From contig OZ020490.1 in assembly GCA_963971405.1 (NCBI GenBank), positions 11,084,874 to 11,148,873 of the forward strand: 64,000 nucleotides of DNA, in the 5' to 3' direction. A program made the translations under genes and the position numbers. This document shows, in pieces, positions 23,101-27,521 of the stretch. Origin of the DNA: Psococerastis gibbosa (lineage: Eukaryota > Arthropoda > Insecta > Psocodea > Psocidae). Positions within the stretch are counted from its first letter, which is position 1. Each line of letters starts with the position of its first letter. A model generated the notes under the pieces. That model was not told the DNA's origin and did no database searches. It saw only the letters and a program-made list of their open reading frames with translations.

Positions 23101-24990
23101 AGCCAATATTCTAGTGACTCGGCTACATACACCCTTCCTGACTATTCTGTCCTATTCGCTACAGCCGTCTTCCCCATTGCGTAGCAACGTAACAACCCCC
23201 TCATATAATATACTTTCTCCAATTACCATCAGATCAGCATGTGTTGACGCGTTAAACAGGCTTTTTGGCACAGTCCATTCGGGTGGGGTTTTGGGATTTT
23301 CCCATCCAGTTACCTCTTAATAATACACATCGAGAATACAAACAGGAGGCAGTGTGACTCCAACAGCTACAGCCTACGTGCCACTGCCAAATGGATTCGT
23401 GATCAATTCGGTCCGAACCGAGGACCGGATTGAATTTACACTGAAAATACTAAAAATCTGTGGAACCGAACTAAAATACATCGAACAATTCGTAAAACTC
23501 ACCTCCATGCTCTGGTCCAAATCCTCCTCATCGCTATCGACAATCGACTCGACTAGCCCCGTGAGATCGACTTCTTCAGCTTCGAGACTCGACTGAACCG
23601 AAGTCATGGTGTCGGACCCGCTGTACGCGGAGCTGGTGTCGGACGAGCGACTACTGCGATTGCTCTTGTGCAGCATCGTCTCGTCAAAGACGAGGTTCAC
23701 GCCGCGGTCCATCCTGCATCCGCGTCCTCCTTCCCCGTAGTCAATCTGAAACACAAATAAACCGTTGAAAGAAAAGAAAAAAACAGTAGGTCCAAGGAGT
23801 TAATTGCGGTACGATACATTGGCGTCGGTCCCTTCTCGATTATTTTATTTGATAGACTAACAGTAGTTCATATAAACATTAATGTATTGTGTATTATCGA
23901 AGTTTATATATTTCAGGTGTTAAAACAGCGATTTTGCCAATATAGCCACTATGGAGCATTAGCTCTCACGCCATGTTGTTTTCCAAAAATTTGGAAAGAT
24001 TGCCTTTAGTATGTCTTAGTTTGGTCATTGTTGTAACGCGATGAACGCAAGATAACCCTATTCCAGGCAACCATTGAACAATGAAACGGCCTCTACCATG
24101 TATACAGTCCTTGATGCCAACATAGCAGCAGCAGGATGCACAGCGTTCAGTTTGTACACTTTGACAACTCAGTGCAAGCCAGAGATTCCAAGAAGCACTC
24201 TGTCTCCACAACCTATGCCCATGGCTTTTGTCATTTTATATTAATCTCTACTACTCCTTACGCACCGTATAGCTCCGCTATGTAGGTTCAGTAATTAACG
24301 GAAAGTAATTATTTAATCTTCTACACGCAGCAATACTCAATCCCACATTATTCCCTCCTCAGTCCACAATCCCTCGTAAACAAGGACAATAATCACCCCA
24401 GACTGTATAAAACCACGTATATCATAATGTCAACAAAATTGCTGGAGCAAATTCAGGCCACGACAAAACAAATGAGAACAGCGCATTATCAGGTTTGACG
24501 ATCAAACAAATGCCGACCTAATTGCATCATTTTTTTTTTATTTGGCACATCCGCGCTCAAACCCGGATATCATACTGTGTACCATACGTGAATGACAGGC
24601 TTACCATTAAAATTCATAAATTGATAACTTTCCTATAGAAATGGAGAACTATTGTATACTATTGTAACAGGGCGGTCCTCCAAACCATGTGGTAAATAAA
24701 TCCCTCCTATGTATCAAGTTGTGCATCCTTTTGCAGAACGAAAGATTCTGCCGACAAAATTATATATGCAGTTGGTACGCCTACCTCTGGGTAAGTTTTA
24801 CCCCTAGGAACCTTTACTGAGACTTGTTGGGAGCGGCCCTAAACAGGGACAGTTTTCATTACATCGTCAGCCTATATTGACGACGTATTTTTAAGTTTAG
24901 AAAATATGACTTACCACTATCATCTCGGAGGGTTCCAGCACGAAGCATTCGTGAGGTCTCCGGGTGGATCCTCCGGCACGCTTCCCGAAG
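2089..24990 (-). CDS. Gef26: PDZ-GEF (Rap guanine nucleotide exchange factor, RAPGEF2/6 family), 17 exons, both ends outside window
   Basis: PDZ-GEFs activate the small GTPase Rap1 (and Rap2) by nucleotide exchange at membranes and cell junctions and influence adhesion. Exons: 24915-24990, 23503-23745, 21433-21728, 18040-18262, 16339-16623, 12882-13179, 12258-12510, 11529-11703, 9681-9853, 8465-8699, 7857-7949, 6961-7179, 6122-6293, 4945-5132, 4445-4603, 3883-4075, 2089-2178. Each has AG/GT borders and all phases agree, giving about 1124 residues. Domain order is cNMP end (1-26), cNMP2 (about 130-250), REM (281-375), PDZ (about 390-475), RA (about 590-675), RasGEF (about 690-915) and a low-complexity tail. 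This order is diagnostic of RAPGEF2/6. The full first cNMP domain and the C-terminal end are not in the window. The symbol is by family resemblance to Drosophila Gef26 (dizzy). Confidence 0.95.
2179..2946. other. Intron sequence, nothing recognised
   Basis: AT-rich intronic DNA between the exons at 2089 and 3883, ahead of three related MITEs. No open frame or repeat end was identified. Confidence 0.5.
2947..3033. mobile_element. MITE family G, left half only
   Basis: It begins ggcggggattccaccaacgt and continues through the gacgtggtagcagacat core, then diverges where the inverted right arm should begin. The intact relative is at 42226-42362. A TAA precedes it at 2944-2946. Confidence 0.75.
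3260..3399. mobile_element. MITE family G, palindromic 140-bp copy with TAA target duplication
   Basis: The terminal inverted repeats extend almost to the centre (arms ggcggctattcaaccgacgt ... and complement). Both arms contain the gacgtggtagcagacat core. Direct TAA flanks sit at 3257-3259 and 3400-3402. The 3-bp T-W-A-like duplication and GG-starting ends resemble PIF/Harbinger-type MITEs (inference). Confidence 0.88.
3428..3647. mobile_element. MITE family G, 220-bp copy
   Basis: The ends are ggcggctattccaccgg and ccggtgg-like/ggcggctattcc in inverted orientation, with the gtggtagcagacatcattaa core in each arm. The flanking triplets (TTA, AAA) do not match, so one side has changed. Confidence 0.8.
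3660..3842. repeat. Dispersed repeat related to 6511-6722
   Basis: The right end (catgaaaaatgtcgcagcgg ... gtgtaccgggcc) matches the right arm of the foldback at 6511-6722, and the agtagactg motif is shared. The left end is not resolved. Confidence 0.55.
3883..4075 (-). CDS. Gef26: PDZ-GEF exon: tail segment with [13 protein letters not shown] motif
   Basis: It begins [20 protein letters not shown], matching vertebrate FGINSPQALKKILSLSEE, then a Pro/His-rich low-complexity run with repeated HPL/HP. It ends with one base of a split Gly at atgg|gtaag. The exon is strongly GC-rich. An open reading frame in another register across it is a shadow. Confidence 0.93.
4076..4444. other. Intron with short dispersed-repeat fragment
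   Basis: Around 4196-4240 a segment (attgtctttattttcaaaat then gggaattttaggcct) resembles the element ends at 16148-16230 and 20715-20765. The rest is unassigned. Confidence 0.45.
4445..4603 (-). CDS. Gef26: PDZ-GEF exon: C-terminal tail segment
   Basis: 53 codons starting [20 protein letters not shown], which matches the family motif DEE-LQ-LSLQCEP, then a Ser/Thr/Pro-rich stretch ([18 protein letters not shown]). Phase 0 on both sides; donor aag|gtaaat. Confidence 0.94.
4604..4944. other. Intron, nothing recognised
   Basis: No coding similarity or repeat end was seen between the two tail exons. Confidence 0.5.
4945..5132 (-). CDS. Gef26: PDZ-GEF exon: post-catalytic basic region
   Basis: It encodes [15 protein letters not shown], a basic cluster [20 protein letters not shown] and [14 protein letters not shown]. 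Vertebrate orthologues have [20 protein letters not shown] and MARKVKQYLSNL. Two bases complete the split Gly codon and it ends in phase 0 at aag|gtaaaa. The acceptor is ttcgccag; this was chosen over the cryptic AG three bases later because only it keeps the frame. Confidence 0.95.
5185..5335 (+). mobile_element. LINE 3'-end fragment (tail type of 15656-15790)
   Basis: It carries the same block order as 15656-15790 and 18345-18535: a ggagatacaggaac-like segment, a gaggat-gtctcagaagagtggga stretch, gaggaagt, and cacaaatcacacccgagcatga. In the better copy this translates to the C-terminus of a non-LTR retrotransposon reverse transcriptase. It is truncated and decayed. Confidence 0.55.
5556..6076 (-). 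repeat. Tandem duplicates of an exon 3' edge with splice donor (two extra copies)
   Basis: The last ~85 bp of the exon at 6122-6293, its donor and ~45 bp of intron are repeated twice downstream. Copy 2 spans about 5945-6076, copy 3 about 5556-5942. Decoy donors (ctag|gtaagt on minus) lie at 5989-5993 and 5598-5602; the true donor is at 6117-6121. Copies 2 and 3 share substitutions absent from the exon (GAC CTG for GAT TTG, ctag for ctgg), so copy 3 probably arose from copy 2 or a common duplicate. Copy 3 is interrupted by the MITE at 5647-5894. Confidence 0.9.
5647..5894. mobile_element. 248-bp MITE with 6-bp target duplication CACATG
   Basis: Terminal inverted repeats start aggcgtatagaagcaaaagc and match over about 27 of 30 positions. 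CACATG flanks both sides (5641-5646, 5895-5900). Removing the element and one CACATG restores a continuous copy of the duplicated exon edge, proving the insertion boundaries. The superfamily is not identified. Confidence 0.92.
6122..6293 (-). CDS. Gef26: PDZ-GEF exon: end of RasGEF domain
   Basis: It encodes [20 protein letters not shown], then [17 protein letters not shown] and [15 protein letters not shown]. The P-(F/L)-(Y/F)-P-V-(V/I)-KKDLTF and [11 protein letters not shown] motifs close the CDC25 domain. It ends with one base of a Gly codon at ctgg|gtaag. Its last ~85 bp plus donor are tandemly repeated downstream (5556-6076). Confidence 0.97.
6511..6722. mobile_element. Foldback/MITE with inner inverted repeats
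   Basis: The outer arms (cctctgagaaatttgtcatg and its inverted match) enclose a second inverted pair (gcaaaacctggcaaaaccgc / gcggttctgtcaggttttgc) with agtctact/agtagact at the centre. A gtaccgggcc segment just left (6486) is shared with 3833-3842. Confidence 0.7.
6723..6960. other. Intron, nothing recognised
   Basis: Remainder of the intron between RasGEF exons; no repeat or coding signal was noticed. Confidence 0.4.
6961..7179 (-). CDS. Gef26: PDZ-GEF exon: RasGEF domain core
   Basis: 73 codons containing [40 protein letters not shown] and [13 protein letters not shown]. The [11 protein letters not shown] and RL-TWEKL motifs are the most conserved parts of RasGEF catalytic domains and form the base of the helical hairpin that opens the GTPase. 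Phase 0 on both sides. Confidence 0.98.
7180..7856. other. Intron with small fragment of family A repeat
   Basis: A short stretch near 7405-7465 (gatctattacggtacc...aatagataaatagggaaacatgt) resembles one end of family A. No exon was seen. Confidence 0.4.
7857..7949 (-). CDS. Gef26: PDZ-GEF exon: RasGEF domain, small internal exon
   Basis: 31 codons, [18 protein letters not shown] followed by SKLIKQFIK. This corresponds to NQETFWVASEIL and RMKIIKHFIKI in vertebrates, part of the Rap-contacting core. Phase 0 on both sides. The acceptor is a run of T before cag; donor aag|gtgcg. Confidence 0.95.
7950..8464. other. Intron with a poly-G run
   Basis: A G homopolymer lies near 8300-8317. No coding exon; the open frame across it is spurious. 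Confidence 0.5.
8465..8699 (-). CDS. Gef26: PDZ-GEF exon: start of catalytic RasGEF (CDC25) domain
   Basis: It begins [20 protein letters not shown], then [37 protein letters not shown] and [10 protein letters not shown]. These are the first structurally conserved regions of CDC25-type exchange domains; E-Y-(I/V)-DDLF is family-typical. Donor gag|gtatg, a less common but accepted form. The acceptor follows a pyrimidine tract (tttcttcag). Confidence 0.97.
8700..9241. other. Intron with SINE S1 remnant
   Basis: Positions 8772-8812 match the SINE S1 body (tactaaaccaccctagcgggga), minus orientation, with the head missing. The rest is unassigned. Confidence 0.5.
9242..9306 (+). repeat. 65-bp segment identical to 55596-55660
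   Basis: It starts cgtgcagaaacacaacactt and ends agaactatgttttt. The same 65 bases occur in the same orientation 46 kb away, with unrelated flanks. Confidence 0.9.
9320..9620 (+). repeat. Dispersed repeat family R, copy 1
   Basis: The block gctttaagcaaccctgtcag, a gagggagtgagt stretch, ttaacttgag and the later gttatcat-tcccac, gtggattcaacttg blocks recur in the same order at 44150-44590. In inverted orientation they recur at 46680-46890. The family appears to be a retroposon (see 54017-54304). Confidence 0.7.
9681..9853 (-). CDS. Gef26: PDZ-GEF exon: second half of Ras-association domain
   Basis: It encodes [39 protein letters not shown] and [12 protein letters not shown]. The family has [34 protein letters not shown] and LADRIQLSGRYYLK in the same order. 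It ends with AG of a split Arg codon completed by the next exon. Donor gtgag. Confidence 0.96.
10355..10672 (-). mobile_element. tRNA-like dispersed repeat (family T), near-complete copy
   Basis: The minus strand at about 10370-10443 folds as a tRNA: acceptor gggcttg/caagccc, T-stem around gttcgaat, anticodon stem acgcc/ggcgt with loop ccggtta. The loop lacks the invariant U33 and would read GGT (Thr), so it is a tRNA-derived repeat rather than a working gene. The body continues to the gttataacgaggaggttacc block. Confidence 0.75.
10588..10890. repeat. Near-perfect 126-bp inverted repeat of family T (foldback)
   Basis: The arm at 10588-10713 is the reverse complement of 10765-10890 with only about one mismatch seen. 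The 51-bp spacer contains most of a tRNA-like sequence (ccagcggttaag ... ggcgtagatcgtggg). Arm identity suggests a recent inverted duplication or gene conversion. Confidence 0.9.
11076..11528. other. Intron, nothing recognised
   Basis: Region between the Penelope remnant and the RA exon. The open frames in both directions lack family resemblance. Confidence 0.4.
11529..11703 (-). CDS. Gef26: PDZ-GEF exon: start of Ras-association domain
   Basis: It encodes a Ser-rich lead-in ([20 protein letters not shown]), then [20 protein letters not shown], the first strands of the ubiquitin-like RA domain. Vertebrates have PDQVLRVFKADQQSRYIMI here. It ends on a codon boundary at aag|gtaag. The RA domain binds GTP-loaded Rap/Ras and can localise the protein. 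Confidence 0.95.
11704..12257. other. Intron with SINE S1 tail fragment
   Basis: Positions 11855-11897 (aataaataaataatgag, then ttctattactaatcaaacctag) are the 3' end of SINE S1 in minus orientation; its head is missing. Confidence 0.6.
12258..12510 (-). CDS. Gef26: PDZ-GEF exon: linker between PDZ and RA domains
   Basis: It encodes (G)[19 protein letters not shown] and ends with a basic stretch, [18 protein letters not shown]. The latter matches the family's conserved NKLKKILDKTRISILP motif after the PDZ domain. Its first codon completes the previous exon's split Gly. It ends with AA of a split codon at gtgag. Confidence 0.93.
12511..12881. other. Intron, nothing recognised
   Basis: No repeat end or coding signal was noticed between the linker exon and the PDZ exon. 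Confidence 0.45.
12882..13179 (-). CDS. Gef26: PDZ-GEF exon: PDZ domain
   Basis: It opens with [20 protein letters not shown], then a PDZ fold with [38 protein letters not shown] and [12 protein letters not shown]. The carboxylate-binding loop is NFGIF, as in other PDZ-GEFs. PDZ domains bind C-terminal tails of membrane or junction partners. Acceptor tttatttccag, donor cttg|gtaag. It ends with one base of a split Gly codon. Confidence 0.97.
13245..13345 (+). pseudogene. Non-LTR retrotransposon C-terminal fragment (CPLC motif)
   Basis: The plus strand reads [20 protein letters not shown], then after a one-base shift [13 protein letters not shown]. This is the His/Cys-rich C-terminal region of jockey/CR1-like LINE reverse transcriptases. 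It is frameshifted and short; the sequence beyond it to 14185 shows no further similarity. Confidence 0.65.
13346..14185. other. Intron, nothing firmly recognised
   Basis: Possibly decayed repeat. The block around 14020-14090 (gcagcaacttgcc.. ctgctgctgcaataacc) has a weak inverted counterpart near 24110-24170. Confidence 0.35.
14186..14393 (-). mobile_element. tRNA-derived SINE S1
   Basis: Minus orientation, tail (ATTT)n at the left, B-box complement gctcgaaccaacaacc near 14334-14349, head near 14390. It directly abuts the minisatellite region. Confidence 0.85.
14432..15655. repeat. Minisatellite: 18 tandem copies of a 68-bp unit
   Basis: The unit starts aggtacgtgaggaaaaagct and ends gagatactgaaacc. 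Eighteen units fit the interval exactly. Variants recur at fixed spacing: units 2 and 7 share gtgcttgag and actacc; units 8-10 and 11-13 share the series agaaactg, then agatactg, then aggaacg. This indicates 5-unit and 3-unit higher-order amplification. The unit contains no TTA, CTA or TCA, so every minus frame is open by chance of composition. Confidence 0.95.
15656..15790 (+). pseudogene. Non-LTR retrotransposon C-terminal tail adjoining the minisatellite
   Basis: The plus frame reads [20 protein letters not shown], then [16 protein letters not shown] and stop. This is the typical end of a LINE reverse transcriptase. The last minisatellite unit runs into it without a break, in frame with [20 protein letters not shown], so the minisatellite unit appears to be amplified LINE sequence. 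Confidence 0.7.
15856..16134 (+). repeat. Interspersed repeat family A, internally deleted copy
   Basis: Both ends are present (ctttt.tatttaaatacgtag at left; gagtaaactcggaccggtt at right), but the middle is missing compared with 54467-55333. Confidence 0.8.
16148..16232. repeat. Dispersed repeat end shared with 20690-20790
   Basis: The sequence attggccgaaaggcccaaaa, with cgcccatatg and attttctttctttcg, is inverted relative to 20700-20775. Both are short ends of an unidentified element. Confidence 0.6.
16339..16623 (-). CDS. Gef26: PDZ-GEF exon: RasGEF N-terminal (REM) domain
   Basis: 95 codons in phase 0. Key segments are [55 protein letters not shown] and [13 protein letters not shown]. 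This is the Ras exchanger motif, a helical bundle that stabilises the catalytic hairpin of the CDC25 domain. Acceptor atgtttttag, donor cag|gtaggt. The flanking introns are large (3.2 and 1.4 kb) and rich in repeats. Confidence 0.97.
16695..17078. mobile_element. Composite MITE family G (outer element carrying an inner one)
   Basis: The outer ends are ggcgcccattccaccgaccg and its inverted match at 17078. Inside the paired gtggtagcagacattcaaga arms lies a second element, 16766-17007 (ggcggggtttccaccgacct ... inverted). The same outer/inner arrangement, with the inner element at the same point, occurs at 26898-27518 and 33600-33972. The whole composite has therefore been mobilised as a unit. 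Confidence 0.88.
17220..17960. repeat. Foldback-like repeat pair
   Basis: The segment tgtatgagagaggggacattcga at 17236 is inverted at about 17355-17385 (ctcgaatgtcccatctctca). A related stretch (ggattcaaacctattttttg, gctcgaatgtcccata) occurs at 17880-17930. The central blocks with the ccattgaaaa and gattcaa motifs are shared. Class unknown. Confidence 0.55.
18040..18262 (-). CDS. Gef26: PDZ-GEF exon: second part of second cNMP domain
   Basis: It begins (S)[19 protein letters not shown], followed by [18 protein letters not shown], and ends [10 protein letters not shown]. Vertebrate proteins have [20 protein letters not shown] and KGHIVIK at these places. The phosphate-binding cassette lacks the usual cAMP-contacting arrangement in this family, so direct cAMP binding should not be assumed. 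Acceptor tattttag, donor agg|gtaag. Confidence 0.96.
18345..18535 (+). mobile_element. LINE 3'-end fragment
   Basis: It matches the 15656-15790 tail in order: gagagaaataaaggacgatg, cttaatacgtggggaagtgt, tgaatgacctgaag, ggaggctcacatattacacc. Frame-broken. Confidence 0.6.
18536..19159. other. Intron, nothing recognised
   Basis: No coding similarity or repeat end. A short ATAAATAAATA tract near 19080-19096 resembles SINE tails. Confidence 0.4.
19160..19400 (-). pseudogene. Non-LTR retrotransposon C-terminal fragment (second type)
   Basis: The minus strand encodes [16 protein letters not shown], then [20 protein letters not shown] and [14 protein letters not shown]. The R-P-A-P-R-T ... LP-ELR pattern is the usual end of CR1/jockey-type reverse transcriptases. 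A related copy lies at 51090-51310, with a shared downstream block (atgtaaagacttggggctgt). Confidence 0.7.
19834..20298. mobile_element. MITE family G, 465-bp copy with TAA target duplication
   Basis: Terminal inverted repeats ggcggggtttccaca.acgtcaat are flanked by TAA on both sides (19831-19833, 20299-20301). The interior has a second inverted pair (gaaattgaaggacatttcaa). The middle also contains a block shared with 25427-25615 and 57440-57630. Confidence 0.88.
20321..20590 (+). repeat. CG-rich-headed repeat (family C)
   Basis: It begins acaagcggggcggtagctca with small hairpin-forming blocks (cttcggggcctcgc, cttcggggctcgc) and the core cattaacgtggttccat. It ends with a tract (gaaatcggtccagccgttca, gcatgatggcgtgacc) before tatatatagaga. 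The head recurs at 34674-34810. Confidence 0.7.
20935..21427 (-). repeat. Tandem array of an exon 3' edge with splice donor (three clear extra copies, one or two decayed)
   Basis: Units of about 103 bp repeat the last ~45 bp of the exon 21433-21728, its donor and following intron. Decoy donors (ttag|gtgagt on minus) lie at 21105-21109, 21208-21212 and 21311-21315; the true donor is at 21428-21432. Older, more divergent units are visible at about 21010-21090 and 20935-21005. In the repeats the exon-like part carries an extra base relative to the coding frame. Confidence 0.9.
21433..21728 (-). CDS. Gef26: PDZ-GEF exon: first part of second cNMP domain
   Basis: It encodes [20 protein letters not shown], then [18 protein letters not shown] and [20 protein letters not shown], the N-terminal beta-roll of the second cyclic-nucleotide-binding-like domain. 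Vertebrate orthologues are nearly identical here. It starts in phase 0 and ends with AG of a split Ser codon at donor gatag|gtgagt. Reading past the donor meets TGA at once. The exon's 3' edge and donor are repeated several times downstream in the intron (see 20935-21427). Confidence 0.96.
21729..22120. other. Intron with short CA repeat
   Basis: A (CA)n run lies at about 22013-22026. Otherwise no feature was recognised. Confidence 0.4.
22121..22637. mobile_element. TA-flanked non-autonomous DNA transposon (family D), 517 bp
   Basis: Long terminal inverted repeats begin ggggtcttcacggtgttggt and include the tatcgagtta motif. TA lies on both sides (22119-22120, 22638-22639), as in Tc1/mariner-type insertions. 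There is no coding capacity. The related inverted copy is at 53637-54442. Confidence 0.85.
22750..22970 (-). mobile_element. tRNA-derived SINE S1
   Basis: Minus orientation, with (ATTT)n tail at left, body ccctccgaagcatggccaga, B-box complement attcgaaccaacaacc, head at tgtcctgaca. Confidence 0.87.
22971..23502. other. Intron, nothing recognised
   Basis: Sequence upstream of the acidic-linker donor. The open frames here are short and lack similarity. Confidence 0.4.
23503..23745 (-). CDS. Gef26: PDZ-GEF exon: Ser-rich and acidic linker between cNMP domains
   Basis: 81 codons, phase 0 at both ends. The Ser-rich part ([19 protein letters not shown]) is followed by [21 protein letters not shown]. 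This matches the family's SSSLSDIYQATESE..DLSGLPE..DSEDDDEED region, which joins the two cNMP domains. The acceptor follows tttgtgtttcag and the donor is gag|gtgag. It is probably disordered and phosphorylatable, by analogy. Confidence 0.92.
23746..24914. other. Intron, unassigned
   Basis: No exon was found. The minus open frame at 23966-24211 has several Cys but no family match, and a weak counterpart occurs near 14020-14090, so it may be an old repeat. Confidence 0.4.
24915..24990 (-). CDS. Gef26: PDZ-GEF exon: C-terminal end of first cNMP-like domain
   Basis: It encodes (S)[21 protein letters not shown], the conserved last strand of the N-terminal cNMP-like domain of PDZ-GEFs (the vertebrate form also has FGK and [10 protein letters not shown]). 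The acceptor is tttgtttcag and the donor gtg|gtaag. It starts with one base of a split codon and ends on a codon boundary. The upstream exon carrying the rest of this domain was not found. Confidence 0.88.
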
Positions 24991-25344
24991 CTGAAACAAA
25001 CAAAAGGAAAGGATTAAACACCGGCCATAATAATATAATAAAATAATAAGTTAAATGAACGCTAAATATTCAACGAAGCACAAGAAACGTACTACTAGTG
25101 ACTAGATAAAAAAAAAAAAATGCAAGCGTACATAAGCAAACATCCTGGTTGAAAAATCTGCGGCAGTGGTTAGGCAAGAGCGTGACTTTTCAGAGCAGCT
25201 GTCTCCAATGTCCAAATTGCCATGATGTTCACCAATCTTCAATAGAAGTATATAAAAAGAAGATAATCAAACTAATAAACCAAACAGTTACAAAAGAGAG
25301 TGCAAGAATAAATAGAATCAGTCCCACAATTGCTGTGTATGTAT

Positions 25345-25795
25345 GGCGCTTATTCCACCGATGTCAATAGTCAATAGTAAATGTGGTATTGACATTTCAA
25401 TTTTTCATTGATACACTACATTCCACATGTTTTTTCAACTATTGATCACTTTTCTTTTATTGACACGTATGCGCCAAATTTTTGAAATTTGTTTGCATTT
25501 GTTTTTTGAAATTTTGTTTGTATTTGTTTTCTTCGTACACTTATTATTTTTAATAAAACCTAATAATAGTAGGAGATCCGAAGTAAGATCTACCTTCACC
25601 GATCTGTTTAATGGATGAAAACTGTTTTATAAACAATCTATTAAAATGTACTTAACATATTCCATGACGCCATTTTAGTTTGTTATTGTTTGCAGCGCGT
25701 GATTTTACTCTATGATCATTGCTCAATTTTAACTATGGCATAGAGTAACATTGAATTGTCCGTCAATACCACATTTACTATTTATTGACTATTGC
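25345..25795. mobile_element. MITE family G relative, decayed ends
   Basis: The left end is ggcgcttattccaccgatgt. Inner inverted pairs (caatagtaaatgtggtattgac / gtcaataccacatttactat) frame a block also found in 19834-20298 and 57375-57754. The right terminal motif is lost. Confidence 0.7.
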
Positions 25796-25939
25796 ACGGC
25801 ACTACTATTTGCCAATGGGTGCCATACAGTATTCCTTATGCAGATTTTTCAAGCTATGAAGGGAACCACCCAAAATGTACAGTATAACTTAGTCCGGAAG
25901 TGAAGACGGATTGTGGCTACAATCCATTATTTCATGTAC

Positions 25940-26250
25940 CTCGAAAGAGATCTCGCATGAAAAGAATTACACCTCCGAAGAGGATCCAAAAACGCTTTTC
26001 GACGCCGCGGCGTTGCCAACGCGGCAAAACAACCGGAAGCCAGTTCCCGCTCAATATCCGGTACGAACACATCGTCGCGGATACCAAACCGGTCAGCAGC
26101 AGTAGATGCTTTCACGGTAGCGCCGCCATTTTTAGAAGCAGCAGCGTCTCTACCCGGCGGGTCCTTGGCCACTTCTTCAGCAGGTTTCCTACCGATGTTT
26201 GGGGAATGTTGCCTAACTCGACTTTCCAGCTGTATAGCGTGTTTCCACAT
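25940..26250 (-). CDS. Candidate alternative first coding exon of the PDZ-GEF gene, or exon of an unrecognised gene
   Basis: An open stretch of 103 codons plus two bases starts at an ATG (26248-26250, protein start MWKHAIQLESRV) and ends at a GT donor (GAG|GTACAT). It is clearly GC-richer than its flanks, as expected of coding DNA. The peptide is basic and Ser/Arg-rich near its end (KAFLDPLRRCNSFHARSLS) and I do not recognise a domain. The exon ends with AG. The next exon at 24990 begins with C, so the join makes a Ser codon followed by FGKRAGG, in frame. Complete RAPGEF6-type proteins have a whole cNMP domain ahead of that FGK motif; this exon does not look like one. It could therefore be an alternative start giving a truncated first cNMP domain. 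The phase match has a one-in-three chance of being accidental. Confidence 0.4.
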
Positions 26251-26897
26251 GTCAGTTTTCGGCGAATTTTGAGTTAACACTTTACTTGACAAAATACCGA
26301 CGTTTTAGTGCAAACTATCAGTCCCCGAAATGGTAGCATCACTTTTATTTTTTTATTTTTTTATCTTTCGAGCCCAATATAACAATCAGAGAAATTCAGA
26401 ATATGCCACGCTGCCTCTGTAGATAATAGTAGGTAATGGCCCTAATTACACACTCTAATATTAATTCGATCGAAGAAATATTTGGATTGTTTATATTTTA
26501 TATAGGCTACAATTTGAATCGGTTTTTTTTTTAATTTTGATATTACACGTTCCAACTTATCTTAGACCCATATTTATTAGATCTAATATTAGAGCATGTC
26601 ATCAGAAGGTATTCAAAAAGTCGCTTGTGACATGCAAAATGCAAATCCTTGCCTCATTGATGGAATACTGTATTGGGCACGCCGGAGATGGTAACCGGTA
26701 TGCAAGACAATGTTTTATCAACCATTATTTCAACCAGAAATAAAAGCAGTGCATAGGCGTTGCCTTGCGGTAAATAATATTTTAACAACGATTGCAATAT
26801 TAACTTCTGGAAATATACTATACTTCGATTCGACCAGCAGTTGAGAGACTGTCCCTCGTCTCTATCCGACGAGGAATAGGCTCCCTGGCACATCGTA
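26251..26897. other. Unassigned; would be the upstream region of the candidate first exon
   Basis: AT-rich with T runs at 26344-26365 and 26522-26535. No convincing TATA box or start-site motif could be called. Confidence 0.3.
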
Positions 26898-27518
26898 GGC
26901 GACGATTCCAACGACCGGCTAGGGCTAAATACAAAAACGGTGACGTGGTAGCAGACATTCAAGACTTAGGCGGGGTTTCCATCGACCTCACATTGCAGAA
27001 TGCAAATGACATTGACGGAAATGTTTGTTTTTCTTTTTATAGAAATCTATTAAATTGTTTGTAATTAACATATGCCATGACGCCATTTTTTAATTTTAGT
27101 TTTTTTGTTTGTGATTTTACTGTACGATCATTAAATAAATAAAATAAATAAGGACTTTTTGTTCTATTACTAAGCAAACCTAGCGGAGTTAGGGCTATAA
27201 AGCCCTCTCTTACACTCAACTAAGAAAGCCCGGAACCGCCTGCTTTACATGCCCTCCGAAGCATGGCCAGAAAATGTATGAAGTGTAGGACTCGAACCAA
27301 CAACCTTTCGGGTGAAAGTCGGTGTCCGTGCCACTACTCTACATGTCCTGACATCATTGATCAATTTTAACTATGGCATAGAGGAAAACAAACATTTCCG
27401 TCAACGTCATTTGCATTCTACAATGCGAGGTCGGTGGAAATCCCGCCTAAGTCTTGAATATCTGCTACCACATCACCGTTTTTGTATTTAGCCCTAGCCG
27501 GTCGGTGGAAACCCCGCC
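26898..27518. mobile_element. Composite MITE family G with nested SINE, GTA target duplication
   Basis: The outer ends gg.g..gattcca.cgaccggc and inverted match are flanked by GTA (26895-26897, 27519-27521). The inner MITE arms (aatgcaaatgacattgacgg and inverse) are in turn split by the SINE at 27132-27354. Three insertion layers are visible. Confidence 0.88.
27132..27354 (-). mobile_element. tRNA-derived SINE S1 nested in MITE
   Basis: Minus orientation, from the aaataaataaggactttttg tail to the ctacatgtcctgaca head. It interrupts the cgatca/ttgatcaatttta centre of the inner MITE. Confidence 0.88.
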
Positions 27519-27521
27519 GTA

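Noticed and set aside
23966-24211. Cys-rich 81-residue minus frame
   Set aside because: No splice sites in phase with the PDZ-GEF exons and no domain recognised; weak similarity to another intronic repeat.
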